A model generated the notes under the pieces. The model worked only from the letters and a program-made list of their open reading frames with translations. It was not told the origin of the DNA and did no database searches. From Leptoclinus maculatus (lineage: Eukaryota; Chordata; Actinopteri; Perciformes; Stichaeidae), in the NCBI GenBank assembly GCA_032191485.1, contig JAVDOI010000042.1, positions 568,001-632,000 of the forward strand: 64,000 nt of DNA. The letters run 5' to 3'. The stretch's first letter is position 1. Each line of letters begins with the position of its first letter. Positions 1-12,357 of this stretch are shown here, in pieces. Both the position numbers and the translations under genes were made by a program.

Positions 1-153
1 CCCGCCTTGCCATCTGTTGCTATCTACTACTGTAATCCAGACAATGAGAAAATGAGTTGTCTAAGTCCCAAAGTCATGTCAGCTCAATTCAACAGTTCAA
101 CCCAAGAATTAGAAAATACAGCTGGCAGCCCCAAGAGGTCATGTAATGACTAA
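1..153 (+). CDS. Possible 3' end of a coding exon (partial, unknown protein)
   Basis: Frame 1 is open from the first base for 50 codons and stops at TAA (151-153). AATAAA hexamers follow at once (153-158 and 165-170), which would suit a last exon with a very short 3' UTR. The encoded piece is hydrophilic, rich in Ser, Asn and Cys, and ends in a basic run before the stop. I recognise no family. The upstream part lies outside the window, so a splice acceptor cannot be checked. A run of 50 open codons can occur by chance, so this is only a candidate; a conserved orthologue in another fish would settle it. Confidence 0.25.
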   Translation, partial: PALPSVAIYYCNPDNEKMSCLSPKVMSAQFNSSTQELENTAGSPKRSCND

Positions 154-170
154 AATAAACAGAAATAAAC

Positions 171-702
171 TATTTATATGTCAAATGCATTTGCTCATAG
201 AGGTAACAGGAAGACAGACACAGGTTCCTCTTAGTTTGCTGTGGTCTGGCTTCATGTTGCCAGTCACAAATTAAAAAACATTGGGGCTTCCCTGGGAGAC
301 AGACACCCTTTGACTGTTTCATAAAAGTGTGATCACAGGCAATGTACTGTAGCTGATCAGAGCTGAGTAAAGCCACAGCCGATGAGTCAGACATGTGAGA
401 CTGGAACATGTTTAGACTTACATAACATATATTAGTGGTTACAGTAGTAAGATATTCTGGTTTGGTTTCCCCTATATCTGCTCAAAACAGCGTCGGGAAA
501 GAATAGATCAATGTGTGACTCAAAAGTTGGCAGACTGAGGAGTTTTGACCAATCAAAAAGCTCTAAAATAAGTTCATGATTAAAACTGGGGTCAAGTGCA
601 TCAGGCCTATTTCATCTAGTGACCACAGTACTGACTTGTTTGTTGTTTTTCTTCATTTATATGAATGAAATCAACATGGAAGTGATATTTCCTAAGGTGA
701 AA
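171..702. other. Single-copy-looking DNA, nothing recognised
   Basis: AT-rich sequence without tandem structure. A 79-codon open frame on the minus strand (170-409) resembles no family I know and has no supporting signal, so it is not called as a gene. Confidence 0.5.
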
Positions 703-749
703 TATATAATCCATACATATGTATATGTATGTGTGTATATAAATGTATG

Positions 750-785
<36 letters not shown>

Positions 786-803
786 TATACATACATATAT
801 AGT
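703..803. repeat. (TA)n/(TATG)n microsatellite
   Basis: About 100 bp of alternating TA with TATG/TACA interruptions, including long perfect TA runs. The small open frames crossing it are repeat artefacts. Confidence 0.9.
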
Positions 804-871
804 ATCAGAAGTTATGTGTGTGTGTGACAATTGTTCTGTGTTCTAATTTATGGGTGTGGTCCTGTGTTCTG

Positions 872-938
872 AGTCACTGTATTCTAAAAATGAGAGTCAC
901 TGTATTCTAAAAAGGAGAGTCACAGCATTCTAGAAAGT
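872..938. repeat. 23-bp minisatellite, three copies
   Basis: The phrase AGTCACTGTATTCTAAAAA recurs at 872, 895 and 918 with exact 23-bp spacing; the third copy carries several substitutions. Confidence 0.85.
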
Positions 939-1186
939 ATTCTCTACATGTTGGACAAAACCTCTTGGCAGACACACAAGTGGAGCTGTTAGGATTGGTG
1001 ATACTGCTTGCACTCTTTACTCATGATGCCGAACTTTCTGAAACCAGTGGATCATCAAGAAACATCGGGAAATGTTCATCGTTTGTGGAAGGAGAAGACG
1101 ACGCCCCTTTTCACGTTTTGGCGTTTAATGACAGTCGTGATTAGCTTTTGTTGATTAGTTTAAGTCTAGCAGCAGGTATACGCGGT
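939..1186. other. Single-copy-looking DNA between simple repeats
   Basis: Nothing recognised. It is somewhat richer in GC and CpG near 1,090-1,145 than its surroundings. Confidence 0.4.
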
Positions 1187-1231
1187 CTCTCTCTCTCTCT
1201 CTCTCCCCTCTCTCACAGACACACACACACC
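1187..1231. repeat. (CT)n followed by (CA)n microsatellite
   Basis: A CT dinucleotide run, a short CCCCTCTCTC interruption, then a (CA)n run ending at about 1,231. Confidence 0.9.
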
Positions 1232-1644
1232 TGGTGGGGTAAGTTATTTGTCTTTGATTTTGTTTTATTGTAATTTTGTTATATTCAGTGCTTGAAGTGG
1301 AAAAAAGTGCCAGTTCTGTCCTTATTCAAATGTTGGTGTGTGTATTGGCTGGTATCTCTACTTATTCCTATTCATGTATTCTTTCTTTATCCTATTGCCA
1401 CATTCATAATCCATTTATTGTTACATTATTATACGTGGGCTATGCATCTTCTATAGTAGGCCTATAATACTCCAATAATAACTGAAACATTGGAGGGTTC
1501 AGGTGGTATGTTTGTAAATGTACCCATAGTGTTAATACTTAAAGTGATTTCCTGTATTTGTAGCCTGTAGTATTGCTCTTAAATATATTATATGCAGGTT
1601 TGCATAAAGAGCTGAGGCGTGTGAACTATACATTCTGGTTTTAG

Positions 1645-1761
1645 GAGCTCTCAGTCAGGATGCTCAATCATATCATGGAGCTCGAAAAAGAGTCGGATTC
1701 TTTTTCAGTGAATAAAAGAGACAAGGAGATTTTGGGATTGGGAGTCCTCCCTCAAGAAAAT
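1645..1761 (+). CDS. Candidate internal exon, phase 0, unknown protein
   Basis: A pyrimidine-leaning tract ending TTTTAG precedes position 1,645, and AAAAT|GTAAGA follows 1,761, a good donor context. The 117 bp between are exactly 39 open codons in the frame that starts at the first base. They give a charged peptide (short Glu/Lys-rich stretch, then a Leu-Gly-Leu-Gly-Val segment). I do not recognise the protein. If real, it belongs to a different gene from the stop-containing piece at 1-153, or to another isoform. No neighbouring exon was found before the satellite begins 300 bp downstream. Transcript evidence would decide. Confidence 0.3.
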
Positions 1762-2049
1762 GTAAGAGTTTTGACTTAAAACTATGCAATCTTACATAAT
1801 TGTGGGCCATTCATATTAGTATAGATAGAATTTCCTATAGTTGAAACATTATTTTATTATTCACAGATATCACATTGTCTGCACATTTAATTCTTCTGAA
1901 AATGTTTGCCCTGTAAATGTATACTGAGTAAATCAAAAGAGCAGATTCGGAAAACTTTTAAATAATGTTTCATTGTTTATATTTGTTCACAAAAAAAGTT
2001 AAAAAGAAGAGTTCACTTTCACAAAAAGGATGTGAACAGTGTATCGATG
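1762..2049. other. AT-rich flank before the satellite
   Basis: No coding, RNA or repeat signal seen. Possibly intron, if the 1,645-1,761 exon is real. Confidence 0.4.
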
Positions 2050-2460
2050 AATCGTTCTTGCCCACTAGAGAGCGGTGTAATGAAAGCTATTTTTATTGAA
2101 AATGTTATGACAATGAAGTGTCTGTTATTGTCACTGTAAAGACACCTGTCAGCCTTGGAAGAAGGTCTCTCTTGTGTTCATCTTCCCGAGAAATACTCAA
2201 ATTTATTTGACTGTTTGGATTTTTTCGGAATTCTGCCTTGTAAACTTGAGAGTGATGTCGAAATAGTTTTATATTGTTGTATTGTTAACAAAATAATGAT
2301 GATTTGTGTCATTCTTATTGTCAAGACACATGTAAGCCTTGGAAGAAGGCCTCTCTTGTGTTCATCTTCCCAAGAAATATTTTCAAATTATTTTACTTTT
2401 TCTTGGCCACGAGAGAGTTGTCTCATAATAGACATTATATTTTAATAATATATGTTTAAA
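2050..2460. repeat. Degenerate left edge of the 168-bp satellite
   Basis: Fragments of the satellite monomer are recognisable but badly diverged: the 'CCACTAGAGAG' part near 2,060, 'TTATTGTCACTGTAAAGACA' near 2,126, and an indel-rich monomer from about 2,305. Homogeneous monomers begin only after about 2,460. Old, unhomogenised monomers at an array edge are typical of large satellites maintained by unequal exchange. Confidence 0.8.
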
Positions 2461-5400
2461 TATATCTTATTGTCACTGTAAAGACACCTGTAAGCCTTGG
2501 AAGAAGGTCTCTCTTGTGTTCATCTTCTCAAGAAATATTTTCTAACAAAAATATATTTTTGGAGTATTTCTTGGCCACTAGAGAGTTGTCTCATAATAGA
2601 CATTATATTTTAATATTATATGTTTAAATACATCTTATTGTCACTGTAAAGACACCTGTAAGCCTTGGAAGAAGGTCTCTCTTGTGTTCATCTTCCCAAG
2701 AAATATTTTCGAGCAAAAATATATTTTTGGAATATTTCTTGGCCACTAGAGAGTTGTCTCATAATAGACATTATATTTTAATATTATATGTTTAAATACA
2801 TCTTATTGTCACTGTAAAGACACCTGTCAGCCTTGGAAGAAGGTCTCTCTTGCGTTCATCTTCCCAAGAAATATTTTCTAACAAAAATATATTTTTGTAG
2901 TATTTCTTGGCCACTAGAGAGTTGTTTCATAATAGACATTATATTTTAATATGATATGTTTAAATATATGTTATTGTCACTGTAAAGACACCTGTAAGCC
3001 TTGGAAGAAGGTCTCTCTTGCGTTCATCTTCCCAAGAAATATTTTCTAACAAAAATATATTTTTGGAGTATTTCTTGGCCACTAGAGAGTTGTCTCATAA
3101 TAGACATTATATTTAAATTGTTTATGTTTAAATACATCTTATTGTCACTGTAAAGACACCTGTAAGCCTTGGAAGAAGGTCTCTCTTGCGTTCATCTTCC
3201 CAAGAAATATTTTCTAACAAAAATATATTTTTGGAGTATTTCTTGGCCACTAGAGAGTTGTCTAATAATAGACATTATATTTTAATATTATATGTTTAAA
3301 TACATCTTATTGTCACTGTAAAGACACCTGTAAGCCTTGGAAGAAGGTCTCTCTTGTGTTCATCTTCCCAAGAAATATTTTCGAGCAAAAATATATTTTT
3401 GGAATATTTCTTGGCCACTAGAGAGTTGTCTCATAATAGACATTATATTTTAATATTATATGTTTAAATACATCTTATTGTCACTGTAAAGACACCTGTC
3501 AGCCTTGGAAGAAGGTCTCTCTTGTGTTCATCTTCCCAAGAAATATTTTCGAGCAAAGATATATTTTTGGAGTATTTCTTGGCCACGAGAGAGTTGTCTC
3601 ATAATAGACATTATATTTTAATATTATATGTTTAAATACATCTTATTGTCACTGTAAAGACACCTGTCAGCCTTGGAAAAAGGTCTCTCTTGCGTTCATC
3701 TTCCCAAGAAATATTTTCTCACAAAAATATATTTTTGTAGTATTTCTTGGCCACTAGAGAGTTGTTTCATAATAGACATTATATTTTAATAATATATGTT
3801 TAAATATATCTTATTGTCACTGTAAAGACACCTGTAAGCCTTGGAAGAAGGTCTCTCTTGCGTTCATCTTCCCAAGAAATATTTTCTAACAAAAATATAT
3901 TTTTGGAGTATTTCTTGGCCACTAGAGAGTTGTCTCATAATAGACATTATATTTTAATATTATATGTTTAAATACATCTTATTGTCACTGTAAAGACACC
4001 TGTCAGCCTTGGAAAAAGGTCTCTCTTGCGTTCATCTTCCCAAGAAATATTTTCTAACAAAAATATATTTTTGTAGTATTTCTTGGCCACTAGAGAGTTG
4101 TTTCATAATAGACATATTTAAATTGATCATGTTTAAATACATCTTATTGTCACTGTAAAGACACCTGTCAGCCTTGGAAGAAGGTCTCTCTTGTGTTCAT
4201 CTTCCCAAGAAATATTTTCGAGCAAAGATATATTTTTGGAGTATTTCTTGGCAACTAGAGAGTTGTCTCATAATAGACATTATATTTTAATATTATATGT
4301 TTAAATACATCTTATTGTCACTGTAAAGACACCTGTCAGCCTTGGAAAAAGGTCTCTCTTGCGTTCATCTTCCCAAGAAATATTTTCTAACAAAGATATA
4401 TTTTTGGAGTATTTCTTGGCCACGAGAGAGTTGTCTCATAATAGACATTATATTTTAATATTATATGTTTAAATACATCTTATTGTCACTGTAAAGACAC
4501 CTGTCAGCCTTGGAAAAAGGTCTCTCTTGCGTTCATCTTCCCAAGAAATATTTTCTCACAAAAATATATTTTTGTAGTATTTCTTGGCCACGAGAGAGTT
4601 GTTTCATAATAGACATTATATTTTAATAATATATGTTTAAATATATCTTATTGTCACTGTAAAGACACCTGTAAGCCTTGGAAGAAGGTCTCTCTTGTGT
4701 TCATCTTCCCAAGAAATATTTTCTAACAAAAATATATTTTTGTAGTATTTCTTGGCCACTAGAGAGTTGTCTCATAATAGACATTATATTTAAATTGATC
4801 ATGTTTAAATACATCTTATTGTCACTGTAAAGACACCTGTCAGCCTTGGAAGAAGGTCTCTCTTGTGTTCATCTTCCCAAGAAATATTTTCGAGCAAAGA
4901 TATATTTTTGGAGTATTTCTTGGCCCCTAGAGAGTTGTCTCATAATAGACATTATATTTTAATATTATATGTTTAAATACATCTTATTGTCACTGTAAAG
5001 ACACCTGTAAGCCTTGGAAGAAGGTCTCTCTTGCGTTCATCTTCCCAAGAAATATTTTCTAACAAAAATATATTTTTGTAGTATTTCTTGGCCACTAGAG
5101 AGTTGTTTCATAATAGACATTATATTTTAATATTATATGTTTAAATATATCTTATTGTCACTGTAAAGACACCTGTAAGCCTTGGAAGAAGGTCTCTCTT
5201 GCGTTCATCTTCCCAAGAAATATTTTCTAACAAAAATATATTTTTGGAGTATTTCTTGGCCACTAGAGAGTTGTCTCATAATAGACATCATATTTAAATT
5301 GTTAATGTTTAAATACATCTTATTGTCACTGTAAAGACACCTGTCAGCCTTGGAAGAAGGTCTCTCTTGTGTTCATCTTCCCAAGAAATATTTTCGAGCA

Positions 5401-8400
5401 AAGATATATTTTTGGAGTATTTCTTGGCCACGAGAGAGTTGTCTCATAATAGACATTATATTTTAATATTATATGTTTAAATACATCTTATTGTCACTGT
5501 AAAGACACCTGTCAGCCTTGGAAAAAGGTCTCTCTTGCGTTCATCTTCCCAAGAAATATTTTCTCACAAAAATATATTTTTGTAGTATTTCTTGGCCACT
5601 AGAGAGTTGTTTCATAATAGACATTATATTTTAATATTATATGTTTAAATATATCTTATTGTCACTGTAAAGACACCTGTAAGCCTTGGAAGAAGGTCTC
5701 TCTTGCGTTCATCTTCCCAAGAAATATTTTCTAACAAAAATATATTTTTGTAGTATTTCTTGGCCACTAGAGAGTTGTTTCATAATAGACATTATATTTA
5801 AATTGATGATGTTTAAATACATCTTATTGTCACTGTAAAGACACCTGTCAGCCTTGGAAGAAGGTCTCTCTTGTGTTCATCTTCCCAAGAAATATTTTCG
5901 AGCAAAGATATATTTTTGGAGTATTTCTTGGCCCCTAGAGAGTTGTCTCATAATAGACATTATATTTTAATATTATATGTTTAAATACATCTTATTGTCA
6001 CTGTAAAGACACCTGTAAGCCTTGGAAGAAGGTCTCTCTTGCGTTCATCTTCCCAAGAAATATTTTCTAACAAAAATATATTTTTGGAGTATTTCTTGGC
6101 CACTAGAGAGTTGTCTCATAATAGACATCATATTTAAACTGTTAATGTTTAAATACATCTTATTGTCACTGTAAAGACACCTGTCAGCCTTGGAAGAAGG
6201 TCTCTCTTGTGTTCATTTCCCAAGAAATATTTTCGAGCAAAAATATATTTTTGCAATATTTCTTGGCCACGAGAGAGTTGTCTCATAATAGACATTATAT
6301 TTTAATATTATATGTTTAAATACATCTTATTGTCACTGTAAAGACACCTGTCAGCCTTGGAAGAAGGTCTCTCTTGTGTTCATCTTCCCAAGAAATATTT
6401 TCGAGCAAAGATATATTTTTGGAGTATTTCTTGGCAACTAGAGAGTTGTCTCATAATAGACATTATATTTTAATATTATATGTTTAAATACATCTTATTG
6501 TCACTGTAAAGACACCTGTCAGCCTTGGAAAAAGGTCTCTCTTGCGTTCATCTTCCCAAGAAATATTTTCTAACAAAGATATATTTTTGGAGTATTTCTT
6601 GGCCACGAGAGAGTTGTCTCATAATAGACATTATATTTTAATATTATATGTTTAAATACATCTTATTGTCACTGTAAAGACACCTGTCAGCCTTGGAAAA
6701 AGGTCTCTCTTGCGTTCATCTTCCCAAGAAATATTTTCTCACAAAAATATATTTTTGTAGTATTTCTTGGCCACGAGAGAGTTGTTTCATAATAGACATT
6801 ATATTTTAATAATATATGTTTAAATATATCTTATTGTCACTGTAAAGACACCTGTAAGCCTTGGAAGAAGGTCTCTCTTGTGTTCATCTTCCCAAGAAAT
6901 ATTTTCTAACAAAAATATATTTTTGTAGTATTTCTTGGCCACTAGAGAGTTGTTTCATAATAGACATTATATTTAAATTGATCATGTTTAAATACATCTT
7001 ATTGTCACTGTAAAGACACCTGTCAGCCTTGGAAGAAGGTCTCTCTTGTGTTCATCTTCCCAAGAAATATTTTCGAGCAAAGATATATTTTTGGAGTATT
7101 TCTTGGCCCCTAGAGAGTTGTCTCATAATAGACATTATATTTTAATATTATATGTTTAAATACATCTTATTGTCACTGTAAAGACACCTGTAAGCCTTGG
7201 AAGAAGGTCTCTCTTGCGTTCATCTTCCCAAGAAATATTTTCTAACAAAAATATATTTTTGGAGTATTTCTTGGCCACTAGAGAGTTGTTTCATAATAGA
7301 CATTATATTTAAATTGATCATGTTTAAATACATCTTATTGTCACTGTAAAGACACCTGTCAGCCTTGGAAGAAGGTCTCTCTTGCGTTCATCTTCCCAAG
7401 AAATATTTTCTAACAAAAATATATTTTTGGAGTATTTCTTGGCCACTAGAGTTGTCTCATAATAGACATTATATTTAAATTGTTTATGTTTAAATACATC
7501 TTATTGTCACTGTAAAGACACCTGTCAGCCTTGGAAGAAGGTCTCTCTTGTGTTCATCTTCCCAAGAAATATTTTCGAGCAAAGATATATTTTTGGAGTA
7601 TTTCTTGGCAACTAGAGAGTTGTCTCATAATAGACATTATATTTTAATATTATATGTTTAAATACATCTTATTGTCACTGTAAAGACACCTGTCAGCCTT
7701 GGAAAAAGGTCTCTCTTGCGTTCATCTTCCCAAGAAATATTTTCTAACAAAGATATATTTTTGGAGTATTTCTTGGCCACGAGAGAGTTGTCTCATAATA
7801 GACATTATATTTTAATATTATATGTTTAAATACATCTTATTGTCACTGTAAAGACACCTGTCAGCCTTGGAAAAAGGTCTCTCTTGCGTTCATCTTCCCA
7901 AGAAATATTTTCTCACAAAAATATATTTTTGTAGTATTTCTTGGCCACGAGAGAGTTGTTTCATAATAGACATTATATTTTAATAATATATGTTTAAATA
8001 TATCTTATTGTCACTGTAAAGACACCTGTAAGCCTTGGAAGAAGGTCTCTCTTGCGTTCATCTTCCCAAGAAATATTTTCTAACAAAAATATATTTTTGG
8101 AGTATTTCTTGGCCACTAGAGAGTTGTCTCATAATAGACATCATATTTAAACTGTTAATGTTTAAATACATCTTATTGTCACTGTAAAGACACCTGTCAG
8201 CCTTGGAAGAAGGTCTCTCTTGTGTTCATCTTCCCAAGAAATATTTTCGAGCAAAGATATATTTTTGGAGTATTTCTTGGCAACTAGAGAGTTGTCTCAT
8301 AATAGACATTATATTTTAATATTATATGTTTAAATACATCTTATTGTCACTGTAAAGACACCTGTAAGCCTTGGAAGAAGGTCTCTCTTGCGTTCATCTT

Positions 8401-11400
8401 CCCAAGAAATATTTTCTAACAAAAATATATTTTTGGAGTATTTCTTGGCCACTAGAGAGTTGTCTCATAATAGACATCATATTTAAACTGTTAATGTTTA
8501 AATACATCTTATTGTCACTGTAAAGACACCTGTCAGCCTTGGAAGAAGGTCTCTCTTGTGTTCATCTTCCCAAGAAATATTTTCGAGCAAAAATATATTT
8601 TTGCAATATTTCTTGGCCCCTAGAGAGTTGTCTCATAATAGACATTATATTTTAATATTATATGTTTAAATACATCTTATTGTCACTGTAAAGACACCTG
8701 TCAGCCTTGGAAGAAGGTCTCTCTTGCGTTCATCTTCCCAAGAAATATTTTCTAACAAAAATATATTTTTTGTAGTATTTCTTTGCCACTAGAGAGTTGT
8801 TTCATAATAGACATTATATTTTAATAATATATGTTTAAATATATCTTATTGTCACTGTAAAGACACCTGTAAGCCTTGGAAGAAGGTCTCTCTTGCGTTC
8901 ATCTTCCCAAGAAATATTTTCTAACAAAAATATATTTTTGGAGTATTTCTTGGCCACTAGAGTTGTCTCATAATAGACATTATATTTAAATTGTTTATGT
9001 TTAAATACATCTTATTGTCACTGTAAAGACACCTGTCAGCCTTGGAAGAAGGTCTCTCTTGTGTTCATCTTCCCAAGAAATATTTTCGAGCAAAGATATA
9101 TTTTTGGAGTATTTCTTGGCAACTAGAGAGTTGTCTCATAATAGACATTATATTTTAATATTATATGTTTAAATACATCTTATTGTCACTGTAAAGACAC
9201 CTGTCAGCCTTGGAAAAAGGTCTCTCTTGCGTTCATCTTCCCAAGAAATATTTTCTAACAAAAATATATTTTTGTAGTATTTCTTGGCCACTAGAGAGTT
9301 GTTTCATAATAGACATTATATTTTAATATTATATGTTTAAATACATCTTATTGTCACTGTAAAGACACCTGTCAGCCTTGGAAGAAGGTCTCTCTTGCGT
9401 TCATCTTCCCAAGAAATATTTTCGAGCAAAGATATATTTTTGGAGTATTTCTTGGCAACTAGAGAGTTGTCTCATAATAGACATTATATTTTAATATTAT
9501 ATGTTTAAATACATCTTATTGTCACTGTAAAGACACCTGTCAGCCTTGGAAAAAGGTCTCTCTTGCGTTCATCTTCCCAAGAAATATTTTCTAACAAAAA
9601 TATATTTTTGTAGTATTTCTTGGCCACTAGAGAGTTGTTTCATAATAGACATTATATTTTAATATTATATGTTTAAATACATCTTATTGTCACTGTAAAG
9701 ACACCTGTCAGCCTTGGAAGAAGGTCTCTCTTGCGTTCATCTTCCCAAGAAATATTTTCGAGCAAAGATATATTTTTGGAGTATTTCTTGGCAACTAGAG
9801 AGTTGTCTCATAATAGACATTATATTTTAATATTATATGTTTAAATACATCTTATTGTCACTGTAAAGACACCTGTAAGCCTTGGAAGAAGGTCTCTCTT
9901 GCGTTCATCTTCCCAAGAAATATTTTCTAACAAAAATATATTTTTGTAGTATTTCTTGGCCACTAGAGAGTTGTTTCATAATAGACATTATATTTAAATT
10001 GATGATGTTTAAATACATCTTATTGTCACTGTAAAGACACCTGTCAGCCTTGGAAGAAGGTCTCTCTTGTGTTCATCTTCCCAAGAAATATTTTCGAGCA
10101 AAGATATATTTTTGGAGTATTTCTTGGCCCCTAGAGAGTTGTCTCATAATAGACATTATATTTTAATATTATATGTTTAAATACATCTTATTGTCACTGT
10201 AAAGACACCTGTAAGCCTTGGAAGAAGGTCTCTCTTGCGTTCATCTTCCCAAGAAATATTTTCTAACAAAAATATATTTTTGGAGTATTTCTTGGCCACT
10301 AGAGAGTTGTCTCATAATAGACATCATATTTAAACTGTTAATGTTTAAATACATCTTATTGTCACTGTAAAGACACCTGTCAGCCTTGGAAGAAGGTCTC
10401 TCTTGTGTTCATTTCCCAAGAAATATTTTCGAGCAAAAATATATTTTTGCAATATTTCTTGGCCACGAGAGAGTTGTCTCATAATAGACATTATATTTTA
10501 ATATTATATGTTTAAATACATCTTATTGTCACTGTAAAGACACCTGTCAGCCTTGGAAGAAGGTCTCTCTTGTGTTCATCTTCCCAAGAAATATTTTCGA
10601 GCAAAGATATATTTTTGGAGTATTTCTTGGCAACTAGAGAGTTGTCTCATAATAGACATTATATTTTAATATTATATGTTTAAATACATCTTATTGTCAC
10701 TGTAAAGACACCTGTCAGCCTTGGAAAAAGGTCTCTCTTGCGTTCATCTTCCCAAGAAATATTTTCTAACAAAGATATATTTTTGGAGTATTTCTTGGCC
10801 ACGAGAGAGTTGTCTCATAATAGACATTATATTTTAATATTATATGTTTAAATACATCTTATTGTCACTGTAAAGACACCTGTCAGCCTTGGAAAAAGGT
10901 CTCTCTTGCGTTCATCTTCCCAAGAAATATTTTCTCACAAAAATATATTTTTGTAGTATTTCTTGGCCACGAGAGAGTTGTTTCATAATAGACATTATAT
11001 TTTAATAATATATGTTTAAATATATCTTATTGTCACTGTAAAGACACCTGTAAGCCTTGGAAGAAGGTCTCTCTTGTGTTCATCTTCCCAAGAAATATTT
11101 TCTAACAAAAATATATTTTTGTAGTATTTCTTGGCCACTAGAGAGTTGTTTCATAATAGACATTATATTTAAATTGATCATGTTTAAATACATCTTATTG
11201 TCACTGTAAAGACACCTGTCAGCCTTGGAAGAAGGTCTCTCTTGTGTTCATCTTCCCAAGAAATATTTTCGAGCAAAGATATATTTTTGGAGTATTTCTT
11301 GGCCCCTAGAGAGTTGTCTCATAATAGACATTATATTTTAATATTATATGTTTAAATACATCTTATTGTCACTGTAAAGACACCTGTAAGCCTTGGAAGA

Positions 11401-12357
11401 AGGTCTCTCTTGCGTTCATCTTCCCAAGAAATATTTTCTAACAAAAATATATTTTTGGAGTATTTCTTGGCCACTAGAGAGTTGTTTCATAATAGACATT
11501 ATATTTAAATTGATCATGTTTAAATACATCTTATTGTCACTGTAAAGACACCTGTCAGCCTTGGAAGAAGGTCTCTCTTGTGTTCATCTTCCCAAGAAAT
11601 ATTTTCGAGCAAAGATATATTTTTGGAGTATTTCTTGGCCCCTAGAGAGTTGTCTCATAATAGACATTATATTTTAATATTATATGTTTAAATACATCTT
11701 ATTGTCACTGTAAAGACACCTGTAAGCCTTGGAAGAAGGTCTCTCTTGCGTTCATCTTCCCAAGAAATATTTTCTAACAAAAATATATTTTTGGAGTATT
11801 TCTTGGCCACTAGAGAGTTGTCTCATAATAGACATCATATTTAAACTGTTAATGTTTAAATACATCTTATTGTCACTGTAAAGACACCTGTCAGCCTTGG
11901 AAGAAGGTCTCTCTTGTGTTCATCTTCCCAAGAAATATTTTCGAGCAAAAATATATTTTTGCAATATTTCTTGGCCACGAGAGAGTTGTCTCATAATAGA
12001 CATTATATTTTAATATTATATGTTTAAATACATCTTATTGTCACTGTAAAGACACCTGTCAGCCTTGGAAGAAGGTCTCTCTTGCGTTCATCTTCCCAAG
12101 AAATATTTTCTAACAAAAATATATTTTTTGTAGTATTTCTTGGCCCCTAGAGAGTTGTCTCATAATAGACATTATATTTTAATATTATATGTTTAAATAC
12201 ATCTTATTGTCACTGTAAAGACACCTGTAAGCCTTGGAAGAAGGTCTCTCTTGCGTTCATCTTCCCAAGAAATATTTTCTAACAAAAATATATTTTTGGA
12301 GTATTTCTTGGCCACTAGAGAGTTGTCTCATAATAGACATCATATTTAAACTGTTAA
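2461..12357. repeat. 168-bp satellite array, left arm (~59 monomers)
   Basis: The anchor TGTCACTGTA recurs at 2,471, 2,639, 2,807, 2,975, 3,143, 3,311 and 3,479, exactly 168 bp apart, and on to the right. Monomers fall into discrete types by shared variants: CAGCC or TAAGCC after the anchor; GAAGAAGG or GAAAAAGG; TGTGTTC or TGCGTTC; CGAGCAAAGATA, CTAACAAAAATA or CTCACAAAAATA; GGCAACTAG, GGCCCCTAG or GGCCACGAG; and the last ~20 bp. All monomers point the same way. Every monomer has an AT-rich dyad (arms CCAAGAAATA and TATTTCTTGG, 27 bp apart; 2,864-2,910 is an example). There are no coding signals. A segment of ~1.7 kb at about 5,630-7,325 is repeated at about 9,826-11,521, including a private 2-bp deletion. 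Confidence 0.97.
8494..10004. repeat. Variant higher-order unit in the left satellite arm
   Basis: Begins with the G-H-I-A monomer order that opens the 11-monomer unit of the right arm (G has TTTTTGCAATATT; H has an extra T before GTAG and CTTTGCCACTAG; I lacks an AG in CTAGAGAG). It then passes into an alternation of two other types instead of B-C-D-E-F. The I-type deletion recurs at 7,450 and 8,961, 1,511 bp apart, which is nine monomers minus 1 bp. The right limit is approximate. Confidence 0.7.

Noticed and set aside
2155..2445. 96-codon frame at the satellite left edge
   Set aside because: It is translated degenerate satellite; the same start appears at 12,234 in another monomer.
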